64,000 bases of DNA from CAWJLE01 sp963843645 (GTDB lineage: Bacteria; Chloroflexota; Anaerolineae; DAOTYC01), in contig CAWJLE010000008.1 of NCBI GenBank assembly GCA_963843645.1, forward strand, positions 206,369 through 270,368. The letters are read 5' to 3'. Under the pieces are notes generated by a model. The model did not search any database. It worked only from the letters and a program-made list of their open reading frames with translations, and was not told the DNA's origin. Each line of letters begins with the position of its first letter. Within the stretch, counting starts at the first letter, position 1. Position numbers and translations under genes: made by a program. Of the stretch, positions 1-7,848 are shown in pieces.

Positions 1-768
1 GCCAACCGCTCGGCGCGATGCTTGGTCCGGGTGAAGACGAGCACGGACTCAGTGTCCGGTCGTGCAGCAGCTCCAACAGCAGCGGCGTCTTCAGGTGCCG
101 CTCGACCGGGATACAGCGCGTGCGACACGGCCTCCACCGGCGTCAGCTGGCCGATCTGCACCACTACCGGCTTCTCCAGAATCTCCTGCGTCAGCTTGCG
201 GATGTCGTCCGGCATCGTGGCCGAAAAGAGCAGCGTCTGGCGCGGTTCGAGGCAGCTGCTTCAGAATGCGGCGGATGTCCGGCAGGAAGCCCATGTCGAA
301 CATGCGGTCCGCTTCGTCCAGCACCAGGACCTCCACGTGTGACAGGTCGATGGTGTGCTGGCTCATGTGGTCCAGCAGGCGGCCCGGGCAGGCCACGACG
401 ATTTCCACGCCGGCGCGCAGCCGGTCGATCTGTGGGTTGATGTTGACGCCGCCGTAGATCGTGACGCTCCGCAGGCGGGTCTGCCGCCCGAGCGCATCGA
501 AGAAGTCGTGGGTCTGCTCGGCCAATTCGCGCGTCGGCGCAATCACCAGCACGCGCACGCGCCGGCGAGGCCCGTCGAGCAGGCGCTGCAGGATGGGCAG
601 CGCGAAGGCCGCCGTCTTTCCGGTGCCGGTCTGGGCCAGGCCCATCACGTCGCGGCCTTCTAATATGGGCGGAATCGCCTTCGCCTGAATGGGAGTTGGG
701 TCAACGTACCCCATCGCCTCCACTCCGGCCAGAATACGCGGGTTGAGATCGAACGATTGGAAGTTCAA
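1..768 (-). CDS. DEAD-box ATP-dependent RNA helicase, N-terminal part, frameshifted and cut by window edge
   Basis: The start codon is at 768 on the minus strand and the protein begins MNFQSFDLNPRIL. Visible motifs in order are the Q motif (GYVDPTPIQ, residues 20-28), motif I AQTGTGKT (45-52), motif Ia PTREL (78-82) and motif II LDEAD near residue 150. The family unwinds RNA duplexes with ATP in the cytoplasm and is often cold-linked or ribosome-linked. About position 245 the frame breaks. Removing one base restores motif III (LLFSATMPDDIRKL), and a second one-base lesion lies near 110, after which the sequence resembles the start of the second RecA-like domain. The C-terminus lies beyond position 1. 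RhlE/CshA-type is likely, but the subtype cannot be fixed from the N-terminal half. The lesions look like sequencing errors because conserved motifs continue on both sides. Confidence 0.9.
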
Positions 769-966
769 AGTGAGTGTCTCTTTCTTGTATATGTACTGTT
801 TCTGTTCTCACAGAACAATCGATTATATCACCGTTTCGCCGAATTTCCCAATAAACCCCTACGGGGTAATAGACCGATGCCATCCCGCCCCTCCCCCTCT
901 TCCTTTTGTCCTTCCGTGACGATAGTGCTATCATCAGCAGCAGACCCAACTGGAAAGGAGGATGCG

Positions 967-2511
967 ATGCGAAACCGCATGCTCGCATCGGTAACCTGGG
1001 CCATCGTGTGGGTGTGGATCGTGAGTGTCTTGCCCGTCCCCGCCCTCGCCCAGGATGCAGCCTGGCCTCCCATCAAGGTGGACCTGATGCCCACCGTGTC
1101 CGGCAATCGGGTGACCTTCGAGGTCAAGGTAACCAACGTGGTCGATTGGACCCTGATCGACTTCACGCTGAAGGGCAGCCTGCCCGCCAAAGCGACTTTC
1201 GTCGAGGCCCACGCCGATTTCGACGGCGCCGTGGTGAGCTTCGACGGCCAGGACGCCTCATTCTTCGTCATTGGACTGCCGGCCAAGGCCACGATCGGCG
1301 TGCGCTACACGGTGGATGCCGGCGACCAGGTCGATAAGCTCACCGGCCCGCAGCTCTGGGCGGGCTGGAAGGGACGCATGCCCGGCCAGGCGCTGTTCGA
1401 CGAGAGCGCGAAGACTCTCAGCTCGCTGGCCTCCGACAGCGTAAACACGGTGAAGGACGCCCGTGCTCACGGCCTGTCGATCGTGGACGTTTACGGCAGC
1501 CCCTACGAGCAGGGCCAGCAGCGCGGCGCCGGCCTGGCCAGCCAGATCAAGCTACAGGTCACCGCACACCTGGACGCGACTCTGCCGCGGTCCTTCTCCG
1601 GCAGCCGGGACAAGTGGATGGAAGCGATCCAACCGTTGGTCGCCGCCGCGGACCCGGATGTAGTGGATGAGCTGCGGGGCATCGCGGATGGAAGCGGCGT
1701 GTCCCTGGAGGACCTGGAGCTGGCCAATTTCTCCGGCTACATCGCCGCCGCCGATCTGTCGGCCAACAACTCGGCGCAGTGCTCCGTCCTGGCGACGGTG
1801 GGCGCGGCCAATCAGAAGGACTCGCTGCTCCTCGGCCGGCAGCAGGACGCCGCGACCGACACCACCCCGCCGGTCATGATCATCCGGCGCTTCGTCGACG
1901 GCCGCCCGGACCGGCTCGAGGTCACGCAGCCGGCCACCCTTTCTCCGGCGGCGGTGATCACCTCCGACGGATTGTTCTGGGAGGGGCACGTGGCCTTCTC
2001 CAAGGAGCCGGTGCCGGCCCCCGCCATCGACCTGCTCAGCCTGGTGGACGGCGCCCTGCGCACCGCCCGCACGCTGGACGGTCTCCAGAGCGGGTTGACC
2101 GCACAGCCTCGGCTGCGTCCCATGAACTCCGTCATCGCCGACCTGACGTCCGGCGAAGTGCGCAGCCTGGAGCTGAGCACGAGCCGCAGCGCCGTCGGCC
2201 GCGCCGACAAAGACGGCATTCTCATCAGCACCAACCATTTCCTGTCCGCGGACCTCACGGACTTGCAGCCGCCTTCAGTCAACCGCTCTCTGACACGCAA
2301 CGACCGCCTGAACGAGCTTGCGGCCGGACGTCGCGGCCAACTGACCATGGACGACATCCAGACGTTCCTGCACGACCCGCAGGTCTCCAACGGCACGGGC
2401 CTGTCCCTCGCCGTCGACGCGGACGCCCGCTGCATCCGCCTGTGGGATCAGGTGCATGGGCGCTGGTTCGAGATCGCCCTTGCGGACGTTTTCAGCGGCT
2501 CGTTGCAGTAG
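967..2511 (+). CDS. Exported C45-like N-terminal-nucleophile hydrolase (acyltransferase/acylase-like)
   Basis: I chose the ATG at 967, which has an AAAGGAGG-type ribosome site a few bases upstream and starts a signal peptide (MRNRMLASVTWAIVW...PALAQDA). In-frame codons further upstream (back to 757) lie over the helicase start and its promoter. After the signal, residues about 35-135 look like a DUF11-type beta-sandwich. From about residue 165 the protein resembles the peptidase C45 / acyl-CoA:6-aminopenicillanate acyltransferase family. It has a GSPYEQGQQRGAGL entry motif, a candidate nucleophile Cys near residue 272 in AQCSVL, then LLLGRQQD and a TNHFLS block. Such enzymes cleave or transfer amide-linked acyl groups. 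Secretion suggests an extracellular or envelope substrate. It stands alone, followed by a separate exported-style gene. The fold call is fairly firm; the substrate is unknown. Confidence 0.7.
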   Translation: MRNRMLASVTWAIVWVWIVSVLPVPALAQDAAWPPIKVDLMPTVSGNRVTFEVKVTNVVDWTLIDFTLKGSLPAKATFVEAHADFDGAVVSFDGQDASFFVIGLPAKATIGVRYTVDAGDQVDKLTGPQLWAGWKGRMPGQALFDESAKTLSSLASDSVNTVKDARAHGLSIVDVYGSPYEQGQQRGAGLASQIKLQVTAHLDATLPRSFSGSRDKWMEAIQPLVAAADPDVVDELRGIADGSGVSLEDLELANFSGYIAAADLSANNSAQCSVLATVGAANQKDSLLLGRQQDAATDTTPPVMIIRRFVDGRPDRLEVTQPATLSPAAVITSDGLFWEGHVAFSKEPVPAPAIDLLSLVDGALRTARTLDGLQSGLTAQPRLRPMNSVIADLTSGEVRSLELSTSRSAVGRADKDGILISTNHFLSADLTDLQPPSVNRSLTRNDRLNELAAGRRGQLTMDDIQTFLHDPQVSNGTGLSLAVDADARCIRLWDQVHGRWFEIALADVFSGSLQ

Positions 2512-2550
2512 CGGATTGCCTCGTTAGATTGCTCAACTCGGAGAGATGAC

Positions 2551-3363
2551 GTGCCTTTTGGGTCGCCTGACGTGCACGAGGATACCCGTGCGGCGCCGGG
2601 GCCTCGCTGGAACTGCTGGTCGATCGGGCCGGCGGCGGCGGTGGATCTGGCTGCCGGCGGCTGGCGGTTCCAGCTGACGGACGCTTCGGAGCGCGCCTAC
2701 TCGAACGCACAGATCGACGATTATCACAGCTTGCCGCGGGCTGAGTTCCCGTGGCGCCCGCCGGTGCAGATGACCGTCCGGGCTCGTTTTTCGCACGCTG
2801 TGGACCAGCTGTGTGGGACGGCGGGCTTCGGCTTTTGGAACCGGCCGACCGCGCTGAGCCGGCGTCATCCGCCGGCCCTTCCGTCTGCCATCTGGTTCTT
2901 CTTCGCCTCACGGCCCTCCAACCTGGTCCTGGACGCCGTGGTGCCCGGTTACGGTTGGAAAGCCGCCACGATCGAAGCGCGGTGGCGTCACGCGCTGCCG
3001 CTGCTGCCGTGGCTGGCGCTGAGCGCCCCGGCCATGCACGTCCGCGCGCTGCGCCACCGCCTGTGGCCGATGTCGCAGCGCGTCTTTCGGATTCGCGAAG
3101 CCCTGCTCGACGACGTCGACGTCACCGCCTGGCACACCTACCGGCTCGACTGGCGGCTGGAGGGCAGTCGCTTCGAGGTGGATGGGCGGGCGATCATGAC
3201 GGGCGCGCCCGGTCCGCGGGGGCCGCTCGGCTTCGTACTGTGGATGGACAACCAGTACGCGGTGGTGACGCCCTGGGGCCGGGTGGGCCACGGCCTTCTG
3301 TCGCGTTCCGGCCAACAATGGCTGGAAATCAGCGAGTTGGATATCAGGCAGAAATCATCATGA
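2551..3363 (+). CDS. Hypothetical concanavalin/GH16-like protein
   Basis: The protein is 270 aa and starts with GTG at 2551, following a GGAG at about 2540. The sequence is rich in Trp and Gly with alternating beta-type stretches. Examples are GTAGFGFWNRP around residues 90-100, DVTAWHTYRLDWRLEG near 190 and GPLGFVLWMDNQYAVV near 225. The last two blocks match the way LamG/GH16-like jelly-roll proteins end (HTYRLDW..., D.Q). No clear catalytic ExDxE motif is visible, so a binding or degenerate role is possible. No signal peptide is evident. It sits 39 bp after the C45-like hydrolase on the same strand and could be co-transcribed. The function is not recognised. Confidence 0.6.
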   Translation: MPFGSPDVHEDTRAAPGPRWNCWSIGPAAAVDLAAGGWRFQLTDASERAYSNAQIDDYHSLPRAEFPWRPPVQMTVRARFSHAVDQLCGTAGFGFWNRPTALSRRHPPALPSAIWFFFASRPSNLVLDAVVPGYGWKAATIEARWRHALPLLPWLALSAPAMHVRALRHRLWPMSQRVFRIREALLDDVDVTAWHTYRLDWRLEGSRFEVDGRAIMTGAPGPRGPLGFVLWMDNQYAVVTPWGRVGHGLLSRSGQQWLEISELDIRQKSS

Positions 3364-3382
3364 ATGGGGAGGCTGTAATTCA

Positions 3383-4419
3383 ATGAAGTCGTCGATTTAC
3401 GCAGCGATACCGTGACGAAGCCGTCGCCGGAAATGCGGCAGGCCATGTACGACGCCGAGCTGGGAGATGACGTCTACGGCGAGGACGTGACGGTCAACCG
3501 GCTGGAGGAGGTCTCCGCGGAGCGGATGGGCAAAGAGGCCGGCCTGATGACGGTCAGCGGCACGATGAGCAACCTGCTCGCGTTGCTCAGCCATTGCGGC
3601 CGCGGCGACGAGCTCATCATGGGCGATCAGGCCCACACGTTCCGTTACGAGGTCGGCGGCCCGGCCGCGTTGGGCAGCCTCACCACCTGGACGGTGCCCA
3701 ACCAGAAAGACGGCACGCTGCGCCTGGCAGACGTCGAGGGTGCGATCCGCTCGACGACCAACGTCCACTATCCGCACTCGCGGCTGATCGTGATCGAAAA
3801 CACCCACAACCGCATGGGCGGCGTCGTCCTGTCGCCGGAGTACATCGACTCCCTGAACGAACTGGCCCGCCGCTACCGGCTGAAGGTGCACATGGACGGC
3901 GCGCGCATCTTCAACGCCTCCGTGGCCCTGGGAGTGGACGCCAGCGTGCTCACCCGCAGCGTCGATTCCGTCAACTTCTGCCTGTCCAAGGGGCTGGCCT
4001 GCCCGGTCGGCTCAGTGCTGTGCGGACCGAAGGACTTCATCGACACCGCCCGTCGCTACCGCAAGATGGTCGGCGGCGGCTGGCGCCAGGCCGGCGTGCT
4101 CGCGGCCGCGGGCCTGGTGGCGCTGGACACGATGGTCGAGCGCCTGGCCGACGATCACCAGAACGCCCGGCGCCTGGCCGAGGGCCTGGCGAACCTGTCC
4201 GGCTATGAGGTCGACATGGACAGCGTGCAGACCAACATCATCGTGTTCCGATGGACCGCGACCAACCTGGAGTCTGCTGCGTTCCACGCGGCGATGAAGT
4301 CCCACGGCATCCTGTTCAACGACACCGGGCCCGGCACGTTCCGCCTGGTCACCCACTACGGCATCGAACCGGCTGACGTCGACGCCTCGCTGGCGGCCTT
4401 CCGGGACGTGGCAAAGTAG
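3383..4419 (+). CDS. ltaA: Low-specificity L-threonine aldolase (PLP-dependent)
   Basis: The enzyme splits L-threonine or L-allo-threonine into glycine and acetaldehyde. It is a fold-type I PLP enzyme in the cytoplasm. The family N-terminus V-D-L-R-S-D-T-V-T-K-P is encoded from 3388, but in that frame there is a stop at 3376 and no start before the GTG at 3412. An ATG at 3383 with a good GGAGG site (3368) lies one base out of frame. I infer a one-base loss in codon 2, so 3383 is the true start. Downstream the frame is open to 4419. The PLP lysine is in NFCLSKGLACPVGSV. HMDGARIFNAS supplies the PLP-ring aspartate. A 14-bp-arm hairpin at 4434-4466 follows as a terminator. Confidence 0.9.
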
Positions 4420-4433
4420 AACCTGTAAGAACG

Positions 4434-4466
4434 AAACCTCCGAAATCGACGAGATTTCGGAGGTTT
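4434..4466 (+). terminator. Hairpin terminator after threonine aldolase
   Basis: Perfect 14-bp arms (AAACCTCCGAAATC at 4434-4447 and its complement at 4453-4466) with a 5-nt loop begin 15 bp after the aldolase stop. The 3' arm ends in TTTG, so the U-tract is weak. It is a plausible terminator on the plus strand. Confidence 0.7.
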
Positions 4467-4480
4467 GTGCATCGGCGTAA

Positions 4481-4512
4481 GAAAAACCGGCAGGGGTTGC
4501 ACCCTTGCCGGT
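4481..4512 (-). terminator. Rho-independent terminator of the first cold-shock gene
   Basis: On the minus strand a GC-rich hairpin (ACCGGCAAGGG, loop, CCCCTGCCGGT) is followed directly by TTTTTC. It lies 25 bp after the cold-shock stop codon at 4537. This is a canonical intrinsic terminator. Confidence 0.85.
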
Positions 4513-4536
4513 CTTGCTGTCTGCGTCGAAGTGCGA

Positions 4537-4746
4537 TTAGATCTTGGTCACGTTTGCCGCCTGGAGACCCTTCGGCCCGCGCTCGATCGTGAATTCAACC
4601 TGCTGGCCCTCGGCTAGCTCGCGGAATCCACCGCCCTCAATGGCGCTGTAATGCACGAAGACATCTTCGCCATCCTCGCGAGAAATGAAGCCGAAGCCCT
4701 TTGCTGCGTTGAACCACTTGACCGTACCGGTGACTCTGTCGCTCAT
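4537..4746 (-). CDS. Cold-shock protein (CspA family), copy 1
   Basis: This is a 69-aa single-domain OB-fold nucleic-acid chaperone that binds single-stranded RNA/DNA and melts secondary structure in the cytoplasm. RNP1 is KGFGFIS (residues 16-22) and RNP2 is VFVHYSAI (29-36). The WFNAAKGFGF block is typical. The ATG at 4746 follows a strong AAGGAGG. A much longer open frame upstream is rejected because the ribosome site and homology both start here. It is 64 of 69 residues identical to the copy at 5183-5392 by eye, so the pair is a local duplication that also copied the leader and promoter. It ends in an intrinsic terminator. Confidence 0.97.
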   Translation of the reverse strand: MSDRVTGTVKWFNAAKGFGFISREDGEDVFVHYSAIEGGGFRELAEGQQVEFTIERGPKGLQAANVTKI

Positions 4747-4939
4747 TGCGAATCTACCTCCTTCCCCCAAAAATTTCGTTGCGTAGGTAGGGTGGAAGTA
4801 CACCCGCAACCAGACAGGGGCTACCTTACCAACCACACACCTGCTTCGAGACCACAAAAGAAAAAGCCACCCCGCACACAGTTCGCTTGGGTAGCCTAAG
4901 ACGTGAAGACCCGAAACAAGCTTATTACTGCGTCCTACG
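4747..4939 (-). promoter_or_regulatory. Structured 5' leader of cold-shock copy 1
   Basis: The leader is about 190 nt between the predicted transcription start and the gene. Several blocks are shared with the leader of copy 2. On the plus strand these are ACCAACCACAC...CTGCTTCGA (about 4828-4849), GTTCGCTTGGG (4881-4891) and GAAACAAGCT (about 4913). A hairpin at about 4866-4896 pairs GCCACCC with GGGTAGC, one pair being A-T where copy 2 has G-C. Long structured leaders are typical of cold-inducible csp mRNAs. A thermosensor role here is inferred. Confidence 0.6.
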
Positions 4940-4945
4940 GAAATT

Positions 4946-4974
4946 ATTAAACCATATTTCCGGAGTTTTGTCAA
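4946..4974 (-). promoter_or_regulatory. Sigma-70-type promoter of cold-shock copy 1
   Basis: On the minus strand, TTGACA (4969-4974), a 17-bp spacer and TTTAAT (4946-4951). The transcription start is predicted near 4939. Confidence 0.75.
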
Positions 4975-5002
4975 GATCAGGTGTATTCGCGGCCTCACTC
5001 TC

Positions 5003-5120
5003 CCCGCCGGACGGCTGACCTCTCTCCCGCCTCTCCCCTGAGAAGGGAGAGGAGAAGTCGCGGTCGTTCTCCTCTCCCTTCTCAGGGGAGAGGCGGGAGA
5101 GAGGTCAGCCGTCCGGCGGG
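5003..5120. repeat. Long perfect palindrome, 54-bp arms
   Basis: Arms 5003-5056 and 5067-5120 are perfect reverse complements separated by 10 nt. The sequence is of the CTCTCCC...GGGAGAG type and is related in wording to the palindrome at 7650-7769. It lies between the two cold-shock units. A weaker hairpin at 5129-5161 (AAGAGCC/GGCTCTT) lies between it and copy 2 and may terminate copy 2. Confidence 0.95.
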
Positions 5121-5182
5121 CCAAAACCAAGAGCCTGGCGAGGTCTCCCCCGCCGGCTCTTCCTGATATCGATCACGTCACG

Positions 5183-5392
5183 CTACAGCTTGATGACGTT
5201 CGCGGCCTGCAGGCCCTTCGGCCCGCGTTCGATGCTGAACTCCACCTGCTGGCCTTCGGCCAGCTCGCGGAAACCACCGCCCTGAACGGCGCTGTAGTGC
5301 ACGAAGACGTCTTCGCCGCCTTCACGAGAGATAAAGCCGAAACCCTTCGCTGCATTGAACCACTTGACTGTTCCGGTAACTCTGTCACTCAT
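5183..5392 (-). CDS. Cold-shock protein (CspA family), copy 2
   Basis: A 69-aa paralog of the protein at 4537-4746, with RNP1 KGFGFIS and RNP2 VFVHYSAV intact. The ATG at 5392 follows AAGGAGG. Differences from copy 1 are few (for example D24 to G, I36 to V and the C-terminal IKL). It has its own promoter (5592-5619) and a leader of about 190 nt resembling that of copy 1, so the whole transcription unit was duplicated. It is an RNA chaperone in the cytoplasm. Neither copy carries extra domains. Confidence 0.97.
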   Translation of the reverse strand: MSDRVTGTVKWFNAAKGFGFISREGGEDVFVHYSAVQGGGFRELAEGQQVEFSIERGPKGLQAANVIKL

Positions 5393-5585
5393 CACGAATT
5401 TACCTCCTTCCCTGAAAAATTTGTAGGTAGGGGGTGGGAAGAACACCCGCGATGCGACAGCGGTTACCTCTTCTCTTACCAACCACACCTGCTTCGACGA
5501 CTCTGAACATAAAAAGCCGCCCGGAAAGTTCGCTTGGGCGGCCAAGATCTGGCAATGTCCGAAACAAGCTCTTACTTCATCCTAC
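5393..5585 (-). promoter_or_regulatory. Structured 5' leader of cold-shock copy 2
   Basis: Same architecture as the leader at 4747-4939. A hairpin GCCGCCC (5516-5522) / GGGCGGC (5536-5542) flanks the conserved GTTCGCTTGGG. The base pair that is A-T in copy 1 is G-C here, a compensatory change that supports real RNA pairing. Confidence 0.65.
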
Positions 5586-5591
5586 GGGCAA

Positions 5592-5619
5592 ATTAAACCA
5601 CGATTCCTGCAATTGTCAA
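5592..5619 (-). promoter_or_regulatory. Sigma-70-type promoter of cold-shock copy 2
   Basis: On the minus strand, TTGACA (5614-5619), a 16-bp spacer and TTTAAT (5592-5597). The -10 hexamer and the bases before it match copy 1. Confidence 0.75.
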
Positions 5620-5626
5620 ATCAACT

Positions 5627-7319
5627 CTATTTGACGTCGAACTTGAGCGAGCCGGCCATCGTCTGGAAGCCGGCTGCGAATTCGGTCCACTGATTCTCGG
5701 GGGTGAGGACACCCATCAGGCTGGCCCGGTCGCCGCCCAGGTACACCGCCAGCATCTGGCCGCGCAGGCCGGCGCCGGCCACGTCGACGATCAGCCCGCT
5801 GCGTCCGTCGGCCGAGAAGGGCCGCGGCGCGCCCAGAACGTTGATCCCGCGTCCGGCCTGCACTTGAATGGCGACCTGCAGCAGGCCGTTGGCGTCGGTT
5901 GCGCCCTTGGCCGCCCCATCGTAGAGCTGGCTCAGGCTGCCGGTCATCGCTTCGACGACCGGGCCGCGCGGCACCGACAGGCTGAAATCGTCCACGCTGG
6001 CGGCGATGGTGAACATCCCGCCTTCCTCGAGCACCCGCCAGCCGGTCGGCGCGACCAGGCTGTAGTGCTCGGCGCCGTTCACGTACAGGTCCGTCACCGA
6101 GGGGAACGAGTGCGGAACCGCCGGCGGTGGAGTCGGCCGGGCCGCCGGCCTGGTCGCCGGGGCCTTCGGCGCGGTCGGCGCGCGGCCGCCGCTGCGGGCA
6201 CAGCGCGAGTCGGCGTCGCTCCGGCGCCCTGCGCGACCGGCTCGGGGAACGTCACCGACGCCAGCATGCCGTCGAACGTGGGGGCGAACGCCTGCCACTC
6301 GGCCAGCGGCCCGATGGTCCACAAGACGGCGGCGCGGCCCTGCAGCAACACGCTGACGCAGCGGCCTACGAGCTGCGGCCGGCGGTCAGGCTTGTCGTCC
6401 TCAATCGTCCCGCTGGCGGCAGGGTAGCCGTTCACGACCATGTCCACCGGCGTGCCGACCTTCACGTTCCAGGTCTGGCCCAGCGCCCCGGCCGCGACCA
6501 TCAGCACGTCACTCGCCGTGCGGGCGCTGGCGATCGCGCCGTCGAACAGCGTCATCCAGCGGTCCGGTCATGACCGCCATGGGGGCCGGCGGCGCCTCCG
6601 CCTTCCACACCACTTCGCTGTTGGCCATGTAAGTCGTGTTGTCTTCGGCGGAAACCGCCGCCTGCCAGCCTCTGGCAGGACGATGGCGAACCCGAGCTTG
6701 GCGTCGTAATGGATCTCGCCCTGCAGCTTCACCGCGTTGAGCGCCACTGCTGCCGGCGTCGCTTGCACGGCGGCGGCGGGGCGGCAGCCGCACCCGTGGT
6801 CGGCGGCGGGGGCGGGGGCGGGACGGTCGGGGTCGCGCTGGGCCGTGGCAGCGCCGTGGGCGAGGGCACCGGTGTGTCCACCGGTTGCGGCGGCGGAGCA
6901 GGCTCGGTGGGCGCGCCCAGCGGACATCGCCGAAACCGGCCCGGCGTGCCCGGCCGGCGTGTCCGACGGAATCATCGCCGCACTGGCCATGCCCGGTCAT
7001 CGGCCAGCGCGTGCGTGATCGCCTCGCCGGACCGGACCGAGAACGTCGGCGGCTTCACCGTCGCAGGAGCTCATCGTCGGCGGTCGAGTCGGCGCGGTCG
7101 TCGCCGTAGCGGTCACCGCCGTCGGGACATCCGCCCGCCGGGTGGACGGCCAGAATCGTGGCGGTCGCCCGGCCACGGCGTGGCCGTATCTTTCGGTCTC
7201 GTCTTCAACGAAATCTGGGCTGGAATCGGCGACGTGCATGCCAAAGGCCCCGCTGCGGTCAGCAGGGCGATGAACAGGACGGCAAGCAGATGTTTGTTGC
7301 GACGGGAGACATTCCCCAT
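5627..7319 (-). CDS. Frameshifted two-domain lipoprotein
   Basis: The start is at 7319 on the minus strand. The protein begins MGNVSRRNKHLLAVLF and has a lipobox-like LTAAGPLAC, giving a lipidated Cys near residue 28. A low-complexity Thr/Pro/Ala linker follows, then a beta-rich domain (LQGEIHYDAKLGFAIVLP... at about 6730-6600, DVLMVAAGALGQTW near 6500). A second Ala/Pro linker is followed by a second similar domain (YSLVAPTGWRVLEEG...VFQTMAGSLKF) ending at 5627. The two domains resemble each other in layout (a wall-exposed PsbP/Mog1-like alpha-beta sandwich is possible). At least three frameshifts, mainly in the GC-rich linkers, break it. It is probably one exported protein of about 560 aa in life. 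Function unknown. Confidence 0.55.
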
Positions 7320-7449
7320 AACCCGGCGTTCACCTCCGACAAGCGCCACCGAGGGTTTTGTTGTCGACGCGGCTTTCCACGGTAAGTATAACACTGGACG
7401 GGATTGAGGCCAAAGCGCCGGAACCTGTGGGTGATTTGGGCGACTCGCC

Positions 7450-7613
7450 GGGCCGTGGTGGTCCAGGGCGACCAAGGTCGCGTCTGGATTACGAAGCCCG
7501 CCTGCGCGGGCTAACGGCAACGGCAGGGACAGATCTTGTCTGTTGCCGTTAGCCCGCGCAGGCGGGCTTCGTCGTCCAGACGCGACCTTGGTCGCCCTGG
7601 ACCACCACGGCCC
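7450..7613. repeat. Long palindrome with GCGACCAAGGTCGC and AAGCCCGC blocks
   Basis: Imperfect inverted repeat with arms of about 72 bp. It shares blocks (GCGACCAAGGTCGC, CGAAGCCCGCCT, GGGCTAACGGCAAC) with the element at 24605-24858, so this is a family. The gene-free stretch 7320-7848 consists of this element plus the next palindrome. Confidence 0.9.
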
Positions 7614-7649
7614 GCGGCAGACGCGCCCGCCCGCGCGTGTCCATACGCC

Positions 7650-7769
7650 GGCTGACCCCTCTCCCAACCTCTCCCCCACGGGGGGAGAGGAGTAAGGCAC
7701 TCGTCGGACACCGGTCGTGGTCTTTTCTCCTCTCCCCCCGTGGGGGAGAGGTTGGGAGAGGGGTCAGCC
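7650..7769. repeat. Long palindrome, 43-bp arms, CTCTCCC type
   Basis: Arms 7650-7692 and 7727-7769 with a 34-nt loop. The start of each arm (GGCTGACC..CTCTCCC) matches the palindrome at 5003-5120. Confidence 0.93.
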
Positions 7770-7848
7770 CCCAAACCCCGTTTCCCGGTCTGCGCGAGTT
7801 GTGATACAATCGGCCACGACTACCTTCGTGATGACAGGGTGATTCAGC

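Noticed and set aside
1812..2435. 207-aa frame opposite the C45-like gene, and similar antisense frames throughout
   Set aside because: Typical high-GC shadows with Arg/Ala-rich composition and no motif.
4537..5130. 197-aa and 120-aa extended forms of the cold-shock proteins
   Set aside because: The extensions run through the leader, the promoter and a palindrome. The conserved 69-aa start has the ribosome site.
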